From positions 1 to 64,000 of the forward strand of contig NZ_SRSG01000015.1 of NCBI RefSeq assembly GCF_005543295.1: a stretch of 64,000 nt of DNA, written 5' to 3'. The translations under genes and the position numbers were made by a program. This DNA comes from Halalkalirubrum salinum. Lineage in GTDB: Archaea; Halobacteriota; Halobacteria; Halobacteriales; Haloferacaceae. Shown piece after piece: positions 43,195 to 52,582 of this stretch (position 1 is the stretch's first letter; each line of letters starts with the position of its first letter). The notes beneath the pieces are model-generated. The model was not told the DNA's origin, did no database searches, and saw only the letters and a list, made by a program, of their open reading frames with translations.

Positions 43195-43923
43195 TTAGTT
43201 ACTTGTTCTGATCGTGAGCAGCGGTTTCTCCGTCTCGTTAGCGAGCCTTGATTGGACATCGCCAAAGATTCGGGCTCGTACTGTCGGTGTGGATTCGCCC
43301 ATAACCACGAAATCAAAGTCAGGAACTTGCGATAGAATAACCTCGATCCGTTTTCCTTCCATCGATTGCTTCCACTTGACTCGATCACGACTGATTCCGA
43401 GTTCGCTGAGTCGATCAGCGAGCCCCCGAAGCATGTATTCAGTTGCGTCATACAAGTGCTCGTTCTTGCTCCCGACGACATGGAATAGCTGGAGCTCCAC
43501 GTCACTTTTCTCGAATAGTGCCCCCAACGTTGCGATAATCCGATCGAGATCAGTATTCGGTTTGATAAGAACAAGCCCACGTGTCGTTCCCGATGGCGGT
43601 GATTCTGTTCCCGGAATCAATACCGACTGACACTCATACTCGTTTGTGGCCGTATCGATTGACTGATTGCGATCGTTAGTAAACACCAATCGAGTCTGTA
43701 AGTCAACGCCTTGATCGGTAAACCGCTTTGCAACAGTCTGCAGTCGCTGTTGGGCTTCCGCTTCGAACTGATCGCGGGCTTGGTCAGATTGTGTTTGATC
43801 CGGAATCTGCCAGTAACCGAGGAGCACAGTATTTGCCAACGGTAACGTTTCGATGAGGGTTCCACCGAGTGAGAGCGGCTTCGAGACATCAATCGGGATC
43901 AGAACTCGATTGAGGGACTCTGT
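43195..43923 (-). CDS. Universal stress protein
   Basis: 242 aa from the ATG at 43923. It shares R-V-L-I-P-I-D-V, V-L-L-G-Y-W-Q-I-P-D-Q and V-M-G-E-S-T-P-T-V-R-A-R-I-F-G with the two UspA paralogues at 33-34.7 kb. Two UspA-like halves. Cytosolic; ligand unknown. Confidence 0.75.
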   Translation of the reverse strand, partial: TESLNRVLIPIDVSKPLSLGGTLIETLPLANTVLLGYWQIPDQTQSDQARDQFEAEAQQRLQTVAKRFTDQGVDLQTRLVFTNDRNQSIDTATNEYECQSVLIPGTESPPSGTTRGLVLIKPNTDLDRIIATLGALFEKSDVELQLFHVVGSKNEHLYDATEYMLRGLADRLSELGISRDRVKWKQSMEGKRIEVILSQVPDFDFVVMGESTPTVRARIFGDVQSRLANETEKPLLTIRTSN

Positions 43924-44149
43924 CATATGTAGAATGCTACAGACTCTACCCACAATAATGTACTTCTGACCGGGTATCGTCTCGGGGAAACGGAAGGGTG
44001 GAAAATATCTCTTCTCGGTTGCGCCAATAACTAACAGTGTTGTATCATTGATCTCTGCGCGCTGTCAACGATATCGATAATTGCTCGGTACGAGCTATCC
44101 AGAAGGGAGCGAGGTGAGTGTTAATATTCCCCACGCTAAAACGATAGCT

Positions 44150-45004
44150 ATGACCCCGGAGACTCAGACCGAGACGCTCTTGGTCCCCGTCGCGAATCCA
44201 GAGACTGCTGCACGATTACTCGACACGGCTATCGATATCGCACACGGCCAGTCGATGCGAATCGTCGTGTTACACGTCGTCGAGGTTCCTCCCCAAGTTC
44301 CTCTCTCCGCGGGTGACAGCCTTCTCGAAGACGATGGTGAAGAGGTACAGGTACTCGAAGACGCAGTCGAACAAGCCACAGACGCTGGCGTCTCAGTCGA
44401 ATCGCGGATGCGGTATGCCCGAGACATTGCGACCGGGATCGTGGGGGCCGTCGATGTGCACGACGCCGACGCTCTACTCGTGGGATGGCGCGGCCGTCCT
44501 CGTCGGCGCGACATCATCCTCGGGAGTTTTCTCGACCGAATTCTCGGTGAAGCACCGTGCGACGTCTTTGTCAAACGCATCCGCACACCATCGAGACACA
44601 TTGACTCCATCTTGGTTCCAGTCGCAGGTGGCCCACACTGTGAGCTGGCCGTTGAGCTCGCCGGCACAATCGCATCACAGCTTGATGCGACTGTTCATCT
44701 TCTTCACGTTACTCACCCTGAAATAGATGCCTCGACGCAGGAGGACACCTCAACACTTCTCCAGAATTACGGTTCTCCTCTCAGCGAGATAGACATTGGC
44801 GTTGAGTCAACAACACTCCGGAGTGACCACGTTGCAGGCGCAATCACAGACGAAACGACGAACCACGATCTCACCATTCTCGGTGCGACGCGCGAGCCAT
44901 TTCTCAAGCGAAAGCTCGTCGGATCAGTCGCCGAAGGCGTTGGGCGGGCAGCTGCCAGTTCCGTTATTTTGACGCGCAAATCCCCGAAAGCCGAAGACGC
45001 CTGA
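44150..45004 (+). CDS. Tandem-domain universal stress protein
   Basis: 284 aa from the ATG at 44150; the frame to 44081 is less likely. Two UspA domains: T-L-L-V-P-V-A-N-P-E-T...L-L-V-G-W-R-G-R-P-R, then S-I-L-V-P-V-A-G-G-P...I-L-G-A-T-R-E-P-F. The second domain has G-S-V-A-E-G-V-G-R. It resembles the UspA tail of the APC permease at 30603, especially [VL]-G-W-R-G. Confidence 0.75.
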   Translation: MTPETQTETLLVPVANPETAARLLDTAIDIAHGQSMRIVVLHVVEVPPQVPLSAGDSLLEDDGEEVQVLEDAVEQATDAGVSVESRMRYARDIATGIVGAVDVHDADALLVGWRGRPRRRDIILGSFLDRILGEAPCDVFVKRIRTPSRHIDSILVPVAGGPHCELAVELAGTIASQLDATVHLLHVTHPEIDASTQEDTSTLLQNYGSPLSEIDIGVESTTLRSDHVAGAITDETTNHDLTILGATREPFLKRKLVGSVAEGVGRAAASSVILTRKSPKAEDA

Positions 45005-45171
45005 TGATGTGCGGGAGCACTTAGAGCTATGAATCGCTGTTGAAATCATATGAAGTTGATAGTTTCAAACGGGTCAAAATAGTAGATTCAGAAGAGCCAC
45101 ATCAGGTTATCGGACGGTACACCTCAACGCAGAAATACTGTTCCACCAGCCTATGGAAAGCCACGCTACAC

Positions 45172-45450
45172 TTAGGACCCCCTCTCATTGAGCCACTCGG
45201 ATTCTCGAAGCGACCGTAATTTCGATTGCCGGAGGTCTCCTAGGGCAATATCGTCGGCGAACACCGGCTCTAAGCTCTCCAAGAGTGCATCTGCTGTGAG
45301 CTCGTCCGGTATGATCACGTAGTCCGCTGCCGCTTTGTAGGGGGCCTCAGCTTGCTCACGCGTTCTCGTGCGCACGAGGACATCAAGCGAGATGTCGAGT
45401 GCGAGCAGATGCTTTGTTACTCGTTTGTCGGAAATCGTAGTTTCCTCCAA
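45172..45450 (-). pseudogene. C-terminal relic of a Kef/TrkA-N-type cation transporter
   Basis: A 92-aa frame: L-L-A-L-D-I-S-L-D-V-L-V-R-T-R, then Q-A-E-A-P-Y-K-A-A-A-D-Y-V-I-I-P-D-E-L. This resembles the last part of a TrkA-N domain in Kef-type transporters, where the binding region and membrane domain should precede it. Those are absent; the upstream DNA is the start of the transposase element at 45551. Likely cut off by that insertion. Confidence 0.55.
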
Positions 45451-45550
45451 AATCAGCTGTTCGCTGAGGGCTGTGTCCTAAGCGATTTGTGAGTCTCCTA
45501 TACTGATCAGTTAGACGGATTCTTGAGCGTGTCGTGTTCAGTATCTCATA

Positions 45551-47227
45551 GTGGCTGGGACTCGTGAGTCACAACGCATAGTCTTTCGTCGGATTGCACA
45601 CCAGCAGCACGTCGAGTGGCCCACATATGACTCGACACCGCTGTACGATCGAACCTCGCTCGCCGGGGTAGAATCGGACGTTCGAGTCGTCTCAAGTGTC
45701 TGGTTTACGCACCCTGAGCATGACTCACTCGAACAGTTTGTCTGCTCGATTCCTCTGGCCTACTTCCGCTTCGAGGCCCACGACTGCTACGGAAGTTCGA
45801 CACACTACGAGATGGATACCCTCTTTCGCGTCTTCGTGCTGAAAGAACTCCACGGATGGAAGCACGAAACATCTCTCGTCGAGTACCTCGATAGCCACCC
45901 CGCACTCTGCGGACGCCTAGAGTTGGGGACGGTGCCTGATCAATCGACACTGTGGCGCAGCTGGAACGAGCGCTTCACGCGAGATCTCCGCGAGACGATC
46001 CAGAAAGCGGCTCGAACGATCCTCATCAAAGCGCAGAACGCCGATGTCGCCGTACCACGCGAACCAGAACAAAGCCTCCCGCATCGAGGCCACGATGCCG
46101 CTGAATCGAACCCTGACGACCAGGCCATTCTCGACAAGGCAGAGACGATTACCAAGCACGTCAGTCGCGTTGTGTCCCCCGCGTTCTCGCTCAACCGTGG
46201 CGAGGGCTGTGAGATTCCCGAGAACGCCTACTGGGGCTTACAGACCTACTTAGGACTCCGTGAGAACTTGGCCGCCAACGAGGGCGCTCGAAGCTTCATC
46301 CACGAGTCGACACGTGAGCGAACACCACTCGGGCATGGTCATCGCGACCAGATTCGTAATCTCCCTATCGAGCAGATTCGCGAGATGTACCGACAGGCAA
46401 TCCGGCAACTCATTAACGAACTCGCGGAGACGGAGGAGTTCTTCCGCGCAGGTATCGTTGCCATCGACATCACCGAGGACGATCCCTTCACGGGCGATAG
46501 GACGGACCACGAAGACGAGATTATCGGAACGAAGGAGAAGAACGACGAGTACGCCTACCAGTGGGCGACAGTCCAGCTGGTCGGCAACGCTGTCCCACTC
46601 GTGCTCGATGCGCGACCAGTTCAACGAGGCGAGTCACGTAAGGAAATTGTTGAAGATCTGCTTGACTCTGCAGAGGAACTCGTTCACGTCGATAACATCC
46701 TGATGGACAGGGAGTTCGACAGTCAGCACGTCCTGGAGATGATCAGCCAGCGCGGGCTCTCCTACGTCGTCCCAAAGCGGATGCAGACCAGCGAGAAAGC
46801 CCAAGCCAAGCGCCTTCTCAAGCGAGGGAAAGATCGCTACGAGACTGATCGAAAACTGCACTTGGGCGACAACGAGTGGCACTCGACGACGCTGATCTAC
46901 CGTCGGAAAGAGAACTCCGAACACAACGACCACCGGCAATATTCGGTGTTCATGACGAACCGAGGAAGTGGCCTTCTCACTGAGTATAGCTATCGGTGGG
47001 AGATCGAGAGCGGCTACAAGTCGATTAAACGGTTCATGGCGGCGACGACCTCGAAGAATTTTGGACTGCGATTCTTCTACTTCGCGTTCGCCTGTTTGCT
47101 GTACTCGATCTGGCGAGCGGTCGATCTACTCGTGCAGGTCGAGTTGAACGGTGAGTATGAACACTCGCCGATCGTGACAGCTGATAACACGCTGACGCTG
47201 GTGAAGAAGGAAACCGGAATCGGATAG
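45551..47227 (+). CDS. IS4-type transposase (right copy of the flanking pair)
   Basis: A 558-aa DDE transposase with a GTG start at 45551. Acidic residues lie in V-A-I-D-I-T-E-D-D, L-M-D-R-E-F-D and the Y-x2-R-x3-E-x6-K signature (Y-S-Y-R-W-E-I-E-S-G-Y-K-S-I-K). Near full-length similarity to the transposase at 28375-30051, and the same orientation. Intact frame. Element ends not determined; the relic at 45172 suggests its left end is near 45460-45500. Confidence 0.8.
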   Translation: MAGTRESQRIVFRRIAHQQHVEWPTYDSTPLYDRTSLAGVESDVRVVSSVWFTHPEHDSLEQFVCSIPLAYFRFEAHDCYGSSTHYEMDTLFRVFVLKELHGWKHETSLVEYLDSHPALCGRLELGTVPDQSTLWRSWNERFTRDLRETIQKAARTILIKAQNADVAVPREPEQSLPHRGHDAAESNPDDQAILDKAETITKHVSRVVSPAFSLNRGEGCEIPENAYWGLQTYLGLRENLAANEGARSFIHESTRERTPLGHGHRDQIRNLPIEQIREMYRQAIRQLINELAETEEFFRAGIVAIDITEDDPFTGDRTDHEDEIIGTKEKNDEYAYQWATVQLVGNAVPLVLDARPVQRGESRKEIVEDLLDSAEELVHVDNILMDREFDSQHVLEMISQRGLSYVVPKRMQTSEKAQAKRLLKRGKDRYETDRKLHLGDNEWHSTTLIYRRKENSEHNDHRQYSVFMTNRGSGLLTEYSYRWEIESGYKSIKRFMAATTSKNFGLRFFYFAFACLLYSIWRAVDLLVQVELNGEYEHSPIVTADNTLTLVKKETGIG

Positions 47228-47602
47228 TAATGTGGCTCTCCCCGTGGTAGCGCAGCATCTGAGTGGCAACGCTGTCGGACGTCTCCGAAATTCGCGTATA
47301 TGGTTGTAAGTTCAACAAGACAGGCCGTTTGGTGAGCAATCTGAGTCAGTCTCCACTAATTGAACCGGCCGAAACCACGCATCACAGGCCCGCTAAACCC
47401 GCCATAGTCTCAACTTCACAGTTTCGGAGGATGGGGTAGAACTGAGCCGGTTCCCGTTATTTTTCAGCTATCAGAGCTAATCGAGTAGCCGACAGACGAT
47501 TTTCCGTGCTCACTATTTGAGATACACCAGAAATTAATCGTCTTTTGATCTCAAATGGGAGTGTTGCCACTCAAAAAACGCGAGCCGTAGGTGATCTAGT
47601 CG
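47228..47602. other. Intergenic region between two transposase genes with half repeat R5
   Basis: Contains the tail of the second transposase element, the partial repeat R5 (47369-47416), and the left end of the third element around 47560. No gene is seen. Confidence 0.4.
47369..47416. repeat. Dispersed repeat R5 (partial)
   Basis: Opens CCGAAACCACGCATCA like R3 and carries GTCTCAACTT (47407-47416), but the TTGAGAC palindrome half is missing and unrelated sequence follows. Confidence 0.45.
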
Positions 47603-49213
47603 TTAATCGGGTGGTATCAGTTCTCCGCAGACCAACTCTATACATTCTCCGGCTGTGAGAACCGGCGCGTAGTCCATCTCATTGTCGACACCGGCTTTCA
47701 GCAGGAAATCGGTGAGCCGCCAGATATTGTACAGTAGCACGGCGAATACGAAGTAGAATAGCCGTACCCGGTAGTCCTTCGAGGATGTCTTCGCTAGGAA
47801 GTCACCCTTGATGCTCTTGTACTCGTTTTCGATCTGCCAGCGGCGGCTGTAGCGCCGACAGAACGCCTCAGCTTCGTTCGGGCTGACTCGGAGATTCGTT
47901 GCGAAAACGGTCGTCCCATTACCTTTCGTTGACGGTACGTACAAGAACTGCATCGAATGGCTTCCTGCCTCAACATGAACAGACGCTGATTCCACCGCGA
48001 TAGTCTGTCCGTCAGCTTCCATCGTCTCGATCACCTCCTGCTCAGTGCTGTTGATTCGCTTCGGGATGAGATAATTCACCCCGAGATTCGAGAGTGTCTG
48101 GTAGACTCGCTGGGCATCGAATTCTCGATCACAGAGTACCGTCTCAATTGGGACGTGTTCTTTCGCTCGTGTCACGAGTCGGCGGACGACCCGGTGGATC
48201 TGATTCGGTGGGTTCTCGTCCCATGCTGAGCTCTCACGGACAGGTTCCACAGCCAGAATGAGTGGGATGTTCAGCCCGACAATCGACAGGGTGGCGAACT
48301 TGAACGCTCGGTTCTCCTGATCAAGCCCACTAACCATCGGCATCCCGTCGACATCGCCGTAGTATGGTACAGTCGTTATGTCGATAGCAGCCGTGACTGG
48401 TCGACGGAACGAGGCTTCAGATTTGATCGCCGAGAGTAGTCGATCCGTTGCCGCCTCGAACCCATCGATCAAAGAGTCAGGCTCAAACTGTTTGACGACC
48501 CTGAGGTGAGTATCGCCGTGTGGACCGCTATCCGGCCCGTGTCGGTACTGGAAACGGGTTGCACCCTGTGGCGTCCCACAGCCGACTATCCCCATGAACG
48601 TCTGTAACTCGAAGAACTGCGTATCATCGTAGGTAGCGTTCACCGCGCGGCCAGAATCGAACCCACTAAAGCCGTGGTCACGAGCAAGACGGGTCGTCTG
48701 GTAGATTTGCTCGTCAGTGAACTCTCGAACAGCTGCCTCGTCGTCCTCAGTAGAACAATTCTCCTTGTCGACAACCTCTGATTTCGGCCGAACACCAGGA
48801 GCCGAGAAATCGCAGTCGTGGACCTCTTTGACGACGAAGTGGGCGGCAATCCGAACAAACTCGCGGACACCGTCGTCGAAGCGTTTACGCCACGTTCGCG
48901 AGAGGACCGACTCATCTGGGATATGATCTAAACCCAACGGCTTAGCAAGCTTCTGATATCGGGCCAACTCCCGATAACTATCGCCCGTGATCTCTCGGTA
49001 GATGAGGAGTCGGACCATCCCGAGAAACGAAGGCGGAGCAGGATGCCACTCGGGATACCCATCATCAAGTAATTCAGTTCGAATCGAACTTTCTGCAATA
49101 CTCGACGAGAGGGTGTTGCCTGCTCGCAACTGCTCAGTGATTTCGATCCCTGTACTATAGGCGTCGATCATCCAGCAGGCACGATCCGAGAGAGGATCCA
49201 ACGAGTTCCGCAT
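47603..49213 (-). CDS. IS4-type transposase (third element)
   Basis: A 536-aa DDE transposase, distantly related to the other two. A-A-I-D-I-T-T-V, V-L-C-D-R-E-F-D and Y-S-R-R-W-Q-I-E-N-E-Y-K-S-I-K give the DDE set and the YREK signature. GTGTTGCCACTCAAA at 47561 and the complement of a similar stretch at about 49224-49238 are candidate imperfect inverted ends. Intact frame, with the ATG at 49213. It sits between the island and the moaA gene. Confidence 0.75.
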   Translation of the reverse strand: MRNSLDPLSDRACWMIDAYSTGIEITEQLRAGNTLSSSIAESSIRTELLDDGYPEWHPAPPSFLGMVRLLIYREITGDSYRELARYQKLAKPLGLDHIPDESVLSRTWRKRFDDGVREFVRIAAHFVVKEVHDCDFSAPGVRPKSEVVDKENCSTEDDEAAVREFTDEQIYQTTRLARDHGFSGFDSGRAVNATYDDTQFFELQTFMGIVGCGTPQGATRFQYRHGPDSGPHGDTHLRVVKQFEPDSLIDGFEAATDRLLSAIKSEASFRRPVTAAIDITTVPYYGDVDGMPMVSGLDQENRAFKFATLSIVGLNIPLILAVEPVRESSAWDENPPNQIHRVVRRLVTRAKEHVPIETVLCDREFDAQRVYQTLSNLGVNYLIPKRINSTEQEVIETMEADGQTIAVESASVHVEAGSHSMQFLYVPSTKGNGTTVFATNLRVSPNEAEAFCRRYSRRWQIENEYKSIKGDFLAKTSSKDYRVRLFYFVFAVLLYNIWRLTDFLLKAGVDNEMDYAPVLTAGECIELVCGELIPPD

Positions 49214-49292
49214 TCTCCCACTTTAGTTGCCAACATAGAAGCTACCAAGGTTTCGTCTGTTTGCCCTTGCTACTAGACAGTTGAGGTGGAAA

Positions 49293-50282
49293 TTAGGTGA
49301 CGTTGCGTACCCACTCGCTGTCATCATTTTCAGCGAGGTATTCACCGTAGTATGGAATTCGGTTTGCAACAACATCTTCAAAAGTCTCGCGGATCTCGGT
49401 ACGGCTCATCTCGCCCATCGACTGCAAATCATCGTTACGATTCAGGCAGCCCTTAAGATATCCATTGTGTGTGACACGGACGCGATGGCAGTTCGCACAG
49501 AAGGTTGGATTCTCGACTGGGTCGACGATCTCAACCATTCCAGGATCGCCATCGCCTACGGCGTCGGGGTCAGTACTACTAACCCAGTATCGTTTTCGGT
49601 TGTGCATCTCGCGGCGTTCGACTCGATCGGCAATGTCAGCAAGCCAATCGTGGACGCGCCCGATGTCGATGTTCCACTCGGGTCGACCCGCTAACTCGGG
49701 CATATACTCGATGAGCTGGAGTTGGAGTCCCTCACGGTTGGCGACGTGCTCGACCATCCCCTCGACGTAGCCGGCGGTCTGCTCGAAGACGACCATATTT
49801 AGTTTGACAGGGGCTAACCCGGCTTCCAAGGCGGCTTCAACGCCATCAAGTACCGTTTCGTAGGCTCCCGATTTCGTTACTGCGGCGAACTGTTCGGGAT
49901 TGAGCGCGTCCTGGGAGACGTTGACGCGGGCGAGCCCAGCCGCTTTGAGGTCTTCGGCGCGACCACGGAGGAAGCTCCCGTTGGTCGTCAGCGAGACCTC
50001 CATCGATTCCGGCGTCCGACGGATGATATCTTCGAGATCGGCGCGCAGCATGGGCTCACCGCCAGTGAATTTGACTTTTTCAATGCCGAACTCTTCGACG
50101 ACCTCCAGAAACCGTATGACTTCATCGGCGGTCAGCTCGTCATCGGATGGCTCCATGGGCCCTCGTGTATCGCCCAGTCCCTCGTTGTGACAGTAGATAC
50201 AGTCGAAATTACAGCGGTCGGTCAGCGAAATTCGGACTTCAGTCACCTCCCGTCCGAACTCGTCTTCGAGTGGCTCACTCAT
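49293..50282 (-). CDS. moaA: MoaA, GTP 3',8-cyclase
   Basis: A 329-aa radical-SAM enzyme that starts molybdenum-cofactor synthesis by turning GTP into 3',8-cyclo-GTP. The radical-SAM cluster is C24-x3-C28-x2-C31, in C-N-F-D-C-I-Y-C. The SAM site K-F-T-G-G-E-P and the C-terminal cluster (F-C-A-N-C-H-R, G-C-L) are present. It ends with the usual D-D-x2 and hydrophobic tail rather than the bacterial G-G; archaeal forms vary here. Upstream of mobA in the same orientation but separated by 84 bp. It supplies cofactor to the oxidoreductase encoded downstream. Confidence 0.9.
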   Translation of the reverse strand: MSEPLEDEFGREVTEVRISLTDRCNFDCIYCHNEGLGDTRGPMEPSDDELTADEVIRFLEVVEEFGIEKVKFTGGEPMLRADLEDIIRRTPESMEVSLTTNGSFLRGRAEDLKAAGLARVNVSQDALNPEQFAAVTKSGAYETVLDGVEAALEAGLAPVKLNMVVFEQTAGYVEGMVEHVANREGLQLQLIEYMPELAGRPEWNIDIGRVHDWLADIADRVERREMHNRKRYWVSSTDPDAVGDGDPGMVEIVDPVENPTFCANCHRVRVTHNGYLKGCLNRNDDLQSMGEMSRTEIRETFEDVVANRIPYYGEYLAENDDSEWVRNVT

Positions 50283-50366
50283 ACATAGCTACGGATTCCG
50301 TGTGAAGTTAAATAAGCAGGCATTACTCAGATGGCGAAACCATATTTGATTACACCCTACCAGATG

Positions 50367-50984
50367 TTAGGTGACACGGTCGAACTCATCGCGTGAATTG
50401 AGATCGTGTAGCGATCGCCATGTTGTACGGTCCGAAACAGTTGTCGGGGGAATCACGACGGTATCGAGTTCGGAAAGCGTTCCGTGGAGGCTACGGCTGT
50501 CGGCGGCGAGTCGCTGTGTGGCAACGGTCACTGTTCGACCGACGTGGTAGACCGCCTGCATCGGCTGTTGGTGGCCGTCTTCGAGTTCGGGAACTGCGGC
50601 GTCGTGTCCCCCTGCTTGGTCGAACAGAAACGCGATGAACGCCGGGTCGACGAAGGGCATATCACAGGCGACGACCGCAGCGTACGTCGAGTCGACCGTG
50701 TCGAAACTGTGTTTGATACCTGCCAGTGGCCCTCTGTCAGGTTCGGGGTCGATGGCAAACCGAACCGGGAGATCGAGATCGAGTTCCGAGATCGAACGCT
50801 CGAACCCCGGCTGTTGGTCGTCCCGACAGCTAACGACGATACTGTCGACGACCTCCGAAAGCCGGTTGACGACGCGGGCGACCATCGGGATGCTGTCGAT
50901 CTCCGCGAGGGCCTTGTCCGCCTCGCCGAAGCGGGTCGAGTAGCCCCCAGCGAGCACGACGCCGGTTCGTGGGTGATCCGTCAC
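50367..50984 (-). CDS. mobA: MobA, molybdenum cofactor guanylyltransferase
   Basis: A 205-aa enzyme that adds GMP to molybdopterin to give the guanine dinucleotide form used by DMSO-reductase-family enzymes. The signature V-L-A-G-G-Y-S-T-R-F-G-x-A-D-K-A-L (about 10-26) binds GTP, and V-A-C-D-M-P-F-V (about 107-114) binds metal. Near moaA and the molybdoenzyme operon, consistent with its job. Confidence 0.9.
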   Translation of the reverse strand: MTDHPRTGVVLAGGYSTRFGEADKALAEIDSIPMVARVVNRLSEVVDSIVVSCRDDQQPGFERSISELDLDLPVRFAIDPEPDRGPLAGIKHSFDTVDSTYAAVVACDMPFVDPAFIAFLFDQAGGHDAAVPELEDGHQQPMQAVYHVGRTVTVATQRLAADSRSLHGTLSELDTVVIPPTTVSDRTTWRSLHDLNSRDEFDRVT

Positions 50985-51084
50985 GAGAGATCCTTAGTCG
51001 ACAACTGTGATATCGAGACATGATTGTTCCTATGGATTCGTAATCGTCACAACAGTTTTTATCAAGTCCGTGAAACTAGGATGT

Positions 51085-51417
51085 ATGGCTGACGAAATCG
51101 AAGATACCGAAGAGCTACCGTCGACCGCGGGCGAACTCGCCGACCAGTACCCAGAGGTCTGGGATGCCTATTCCGATCTCGGGAAAGCCTGCTCCGAGGC
51201 AGGCTCTATCGACGACGAGACCAAACGACTGGTCAAACTTGCGCTCGCGGCTGGCTCCGAGTCCGAGGGTGCGGTCCACTCCCATGTCCGGCGTGCCCTC
51301 GATGAGGGTACCGACCCCGAGACGCTCCGACATGTAGCGATCCTCTCGATTCCGACCCTCGGCTTCCCGAAGGCGATGGCGACGCTGACGTGGATCGACG
51401 ACCTGATCGACGAGTAG
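51085..51417 (+). CDS. Carboxymuconolactone decarboxylase/AhpD-like protein
   Basis: 110 aa from the ATG at 51085; the frame to 51007 has no family similarity. It shows the CMD fold: L-V-K-L-A-L-A-A-G-S-E-S-E-G-A-V-H-S-H-V-R-R-A-L-D-E-G. The C-x-x-C redox pair of AhpD is replaced (E-G-A-V-H-S-H), so peroxidase chemistry is unlikely. It lies between mobA and the HTH_10 regulator. Role unknown. Confidence 0.75.
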   Translation: MADEIEDTEELPSTAGELADQYPEVWDAYSDLGKACSEAGSIDDETKRLVKLALAAGSESEGAVHSHVRRALDEGTDPETLRHVAILSIPTLGFPKAMATLTWIDDLIDE

Positions 51418-51643
51418 CGGCCCTGACGACATCGGTTCGTATCGGCTCCTGATCGCCCGACTTTCATTATTCACATTCGTCCGCGAGCGATACGTGTCGA
51501 TGTTCAGAATCTACTGACCAATGCCATCGCCCGTCTGCTCCGAAGACATTCACAAATGGGGGAATTCTCTTTTTCATCCAGATATGCATAAAGAACATAT
51601 GACTACATAGCATATTTCTCAAAAATAGAGAACCAACACTCGA

Positions 51644-51651
51644 TTTATATA
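51644..51651 (+). promoter_or_regulatory. TATA box of the HTH_10 regulator
   Basis: TTTATATA lies 24-31 bp before the ATG at 51675, giving a leaderless message. Confidence 0.55.
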
Positions 51652-51674
51652 CTCAATCGTCGATCAGCTATTCA

Positions 51675-52343
51675 ATGTCTGCCGGTGAGGGACCATCGAA
51701 CGACGAAACATCGGCGTCGACAGGATCACGACAGCTGTACGTCGAGTTTGAACTCCGATCAGTTCCGTCGCTCGACTGTCCACTGGAGGAGTTCGAGGAT
51801 GAAGTCACGTCGACGAGCCAGCAATTTACAGGTGAGACGTGTCACACCGACACCACCGTCGAAAGGGCCGACGACGGCAAGGATCCCCAACCGGAAGTCG
51901 TCCACACCAGAACCGACATACAGGACGACTGTCACTGTCCGGTGTTTCTCGATTTCGACTGTATTCCGGAGATTATCGCGACCGACGACGACCGGATCGT
52001 CGTCCGAACGTATCTCTCTAACAGGGAGTTGCTCACCGAATTAGTCGAGGATCTCAAGGCGGTAACTGAGACGCTCTCGCTCCGGCGTCTTATGCGCGTC
52101 GAGGCGGCCGAGGAGGGAGCGACCGAAACGACGACGCTGGATCTCTCGACGTTGACCGAACTCGAACAAGAGACGGCGATGCGGGCGGTCGGTGCTGGCT
52201 ACTACCAGCGTCCCCGAGAAATCTCGCTGTCCGAGCTCGCAGCCGAGATGGAGTGTTCAGAATCGACACTCTCCCGACGGCTGAGTGCGGTCGAATCGAA
52301 ACTCGCTCTCGGTGCGTTCGGGGACGCTAGAGACCGGACGTAG
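51675..52343 (+). CDS. HTH_10 (Bat/DmsR-type) transcriptional regulator
   Basis: A 222-aa protein. The N-terminal sensor half contains conserved cysteines: E-T-C-H-T-D-T-T-V and D-D-C-H-C-P-V-F-L-D-F-D-C-I-P. The C-terminal HTH_10 domain (about 155-215) reads L-A-A-E-M-E-C-S-E-S-T-L-S-R-R-L. HTH_10 proteins activate genes such as dms in Halobacterium. It sits 119 bp before the molybdoenzyme operon on the same strand. The cysteines suggest redox or metal sensing. Paralogue at 59981. Confidence 0.85.
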   Translation: MSAGEGPSNDETSASTGSRQLYVEFELRSVPSLDCPLEEFEDEVTSTSQQFTGETCHTDTTVERADDGKDPQPEVVHTRTDIQDDCHCPVFLDFDCIPEIIATDDDRIVVRTYLSNRELLTELVEDLKAVTETLSLRRLMRVEAAEEGATETTTLDLSTLTELEQETAMRAVGAGYYQRPREISLSELAAEMECSESTLSRRLSAVESKLALGAFGDARDRT

Positions 52344-52387
52344 CCCAACCAGTAGCCGGGCGATTCAGCCGATCGACTGCCCCGGAG

Positions 52388-52396
52388 TATATAAAG
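52388..52396 (+). promoter_or_regulatory. TATA box of the molybdoenzyme operon
   Basis: TATATAAAG, about 70 bp before the small ORF at 52463. Transcription should start near 52420, leaving a short leader. A regulator site is expected just upstream but no repeat is obvious. Confidence 0.5.
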
Positions 52397-52462
52397 ACCT
52401 GTATTATTGTGGAATGGGGATATGGTGGAGAGTATTGTTGGAGTAGATAGAGGGTGATACCC

Positions 52463-52582
52463 ATGTTCGAATCTCCAGCAGACATCGACGACGGTTGGAA
52501 ACAGGGGGCGTTGCGGTTGCCCGCTGACGAACCGCCTGAACGCGGTTCGACACACCGATCCCACACGGAGGCAGGCCGATGA
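52463..52582 (+). CDS. 39-residue first gene of the molybdoenzyme operon
   Basis: M-F-E-S-P-A-D-I-D-D-G-W-K-Q-G-A-L-R-L-P-A-D-E and on to H-T-E-A-G-R. It is preceded by an A/G-rich stretch (GAGGGTGA) and overlaps the anchor gene's start by four bases (ATGA), so it is very likely translated. Too short for a fold; it may be a leader or small subunit. Confidence 0.5.
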   Translation: MFESPADIDDGWKQGALRLPADEPPERGSTHRSHTEAGR

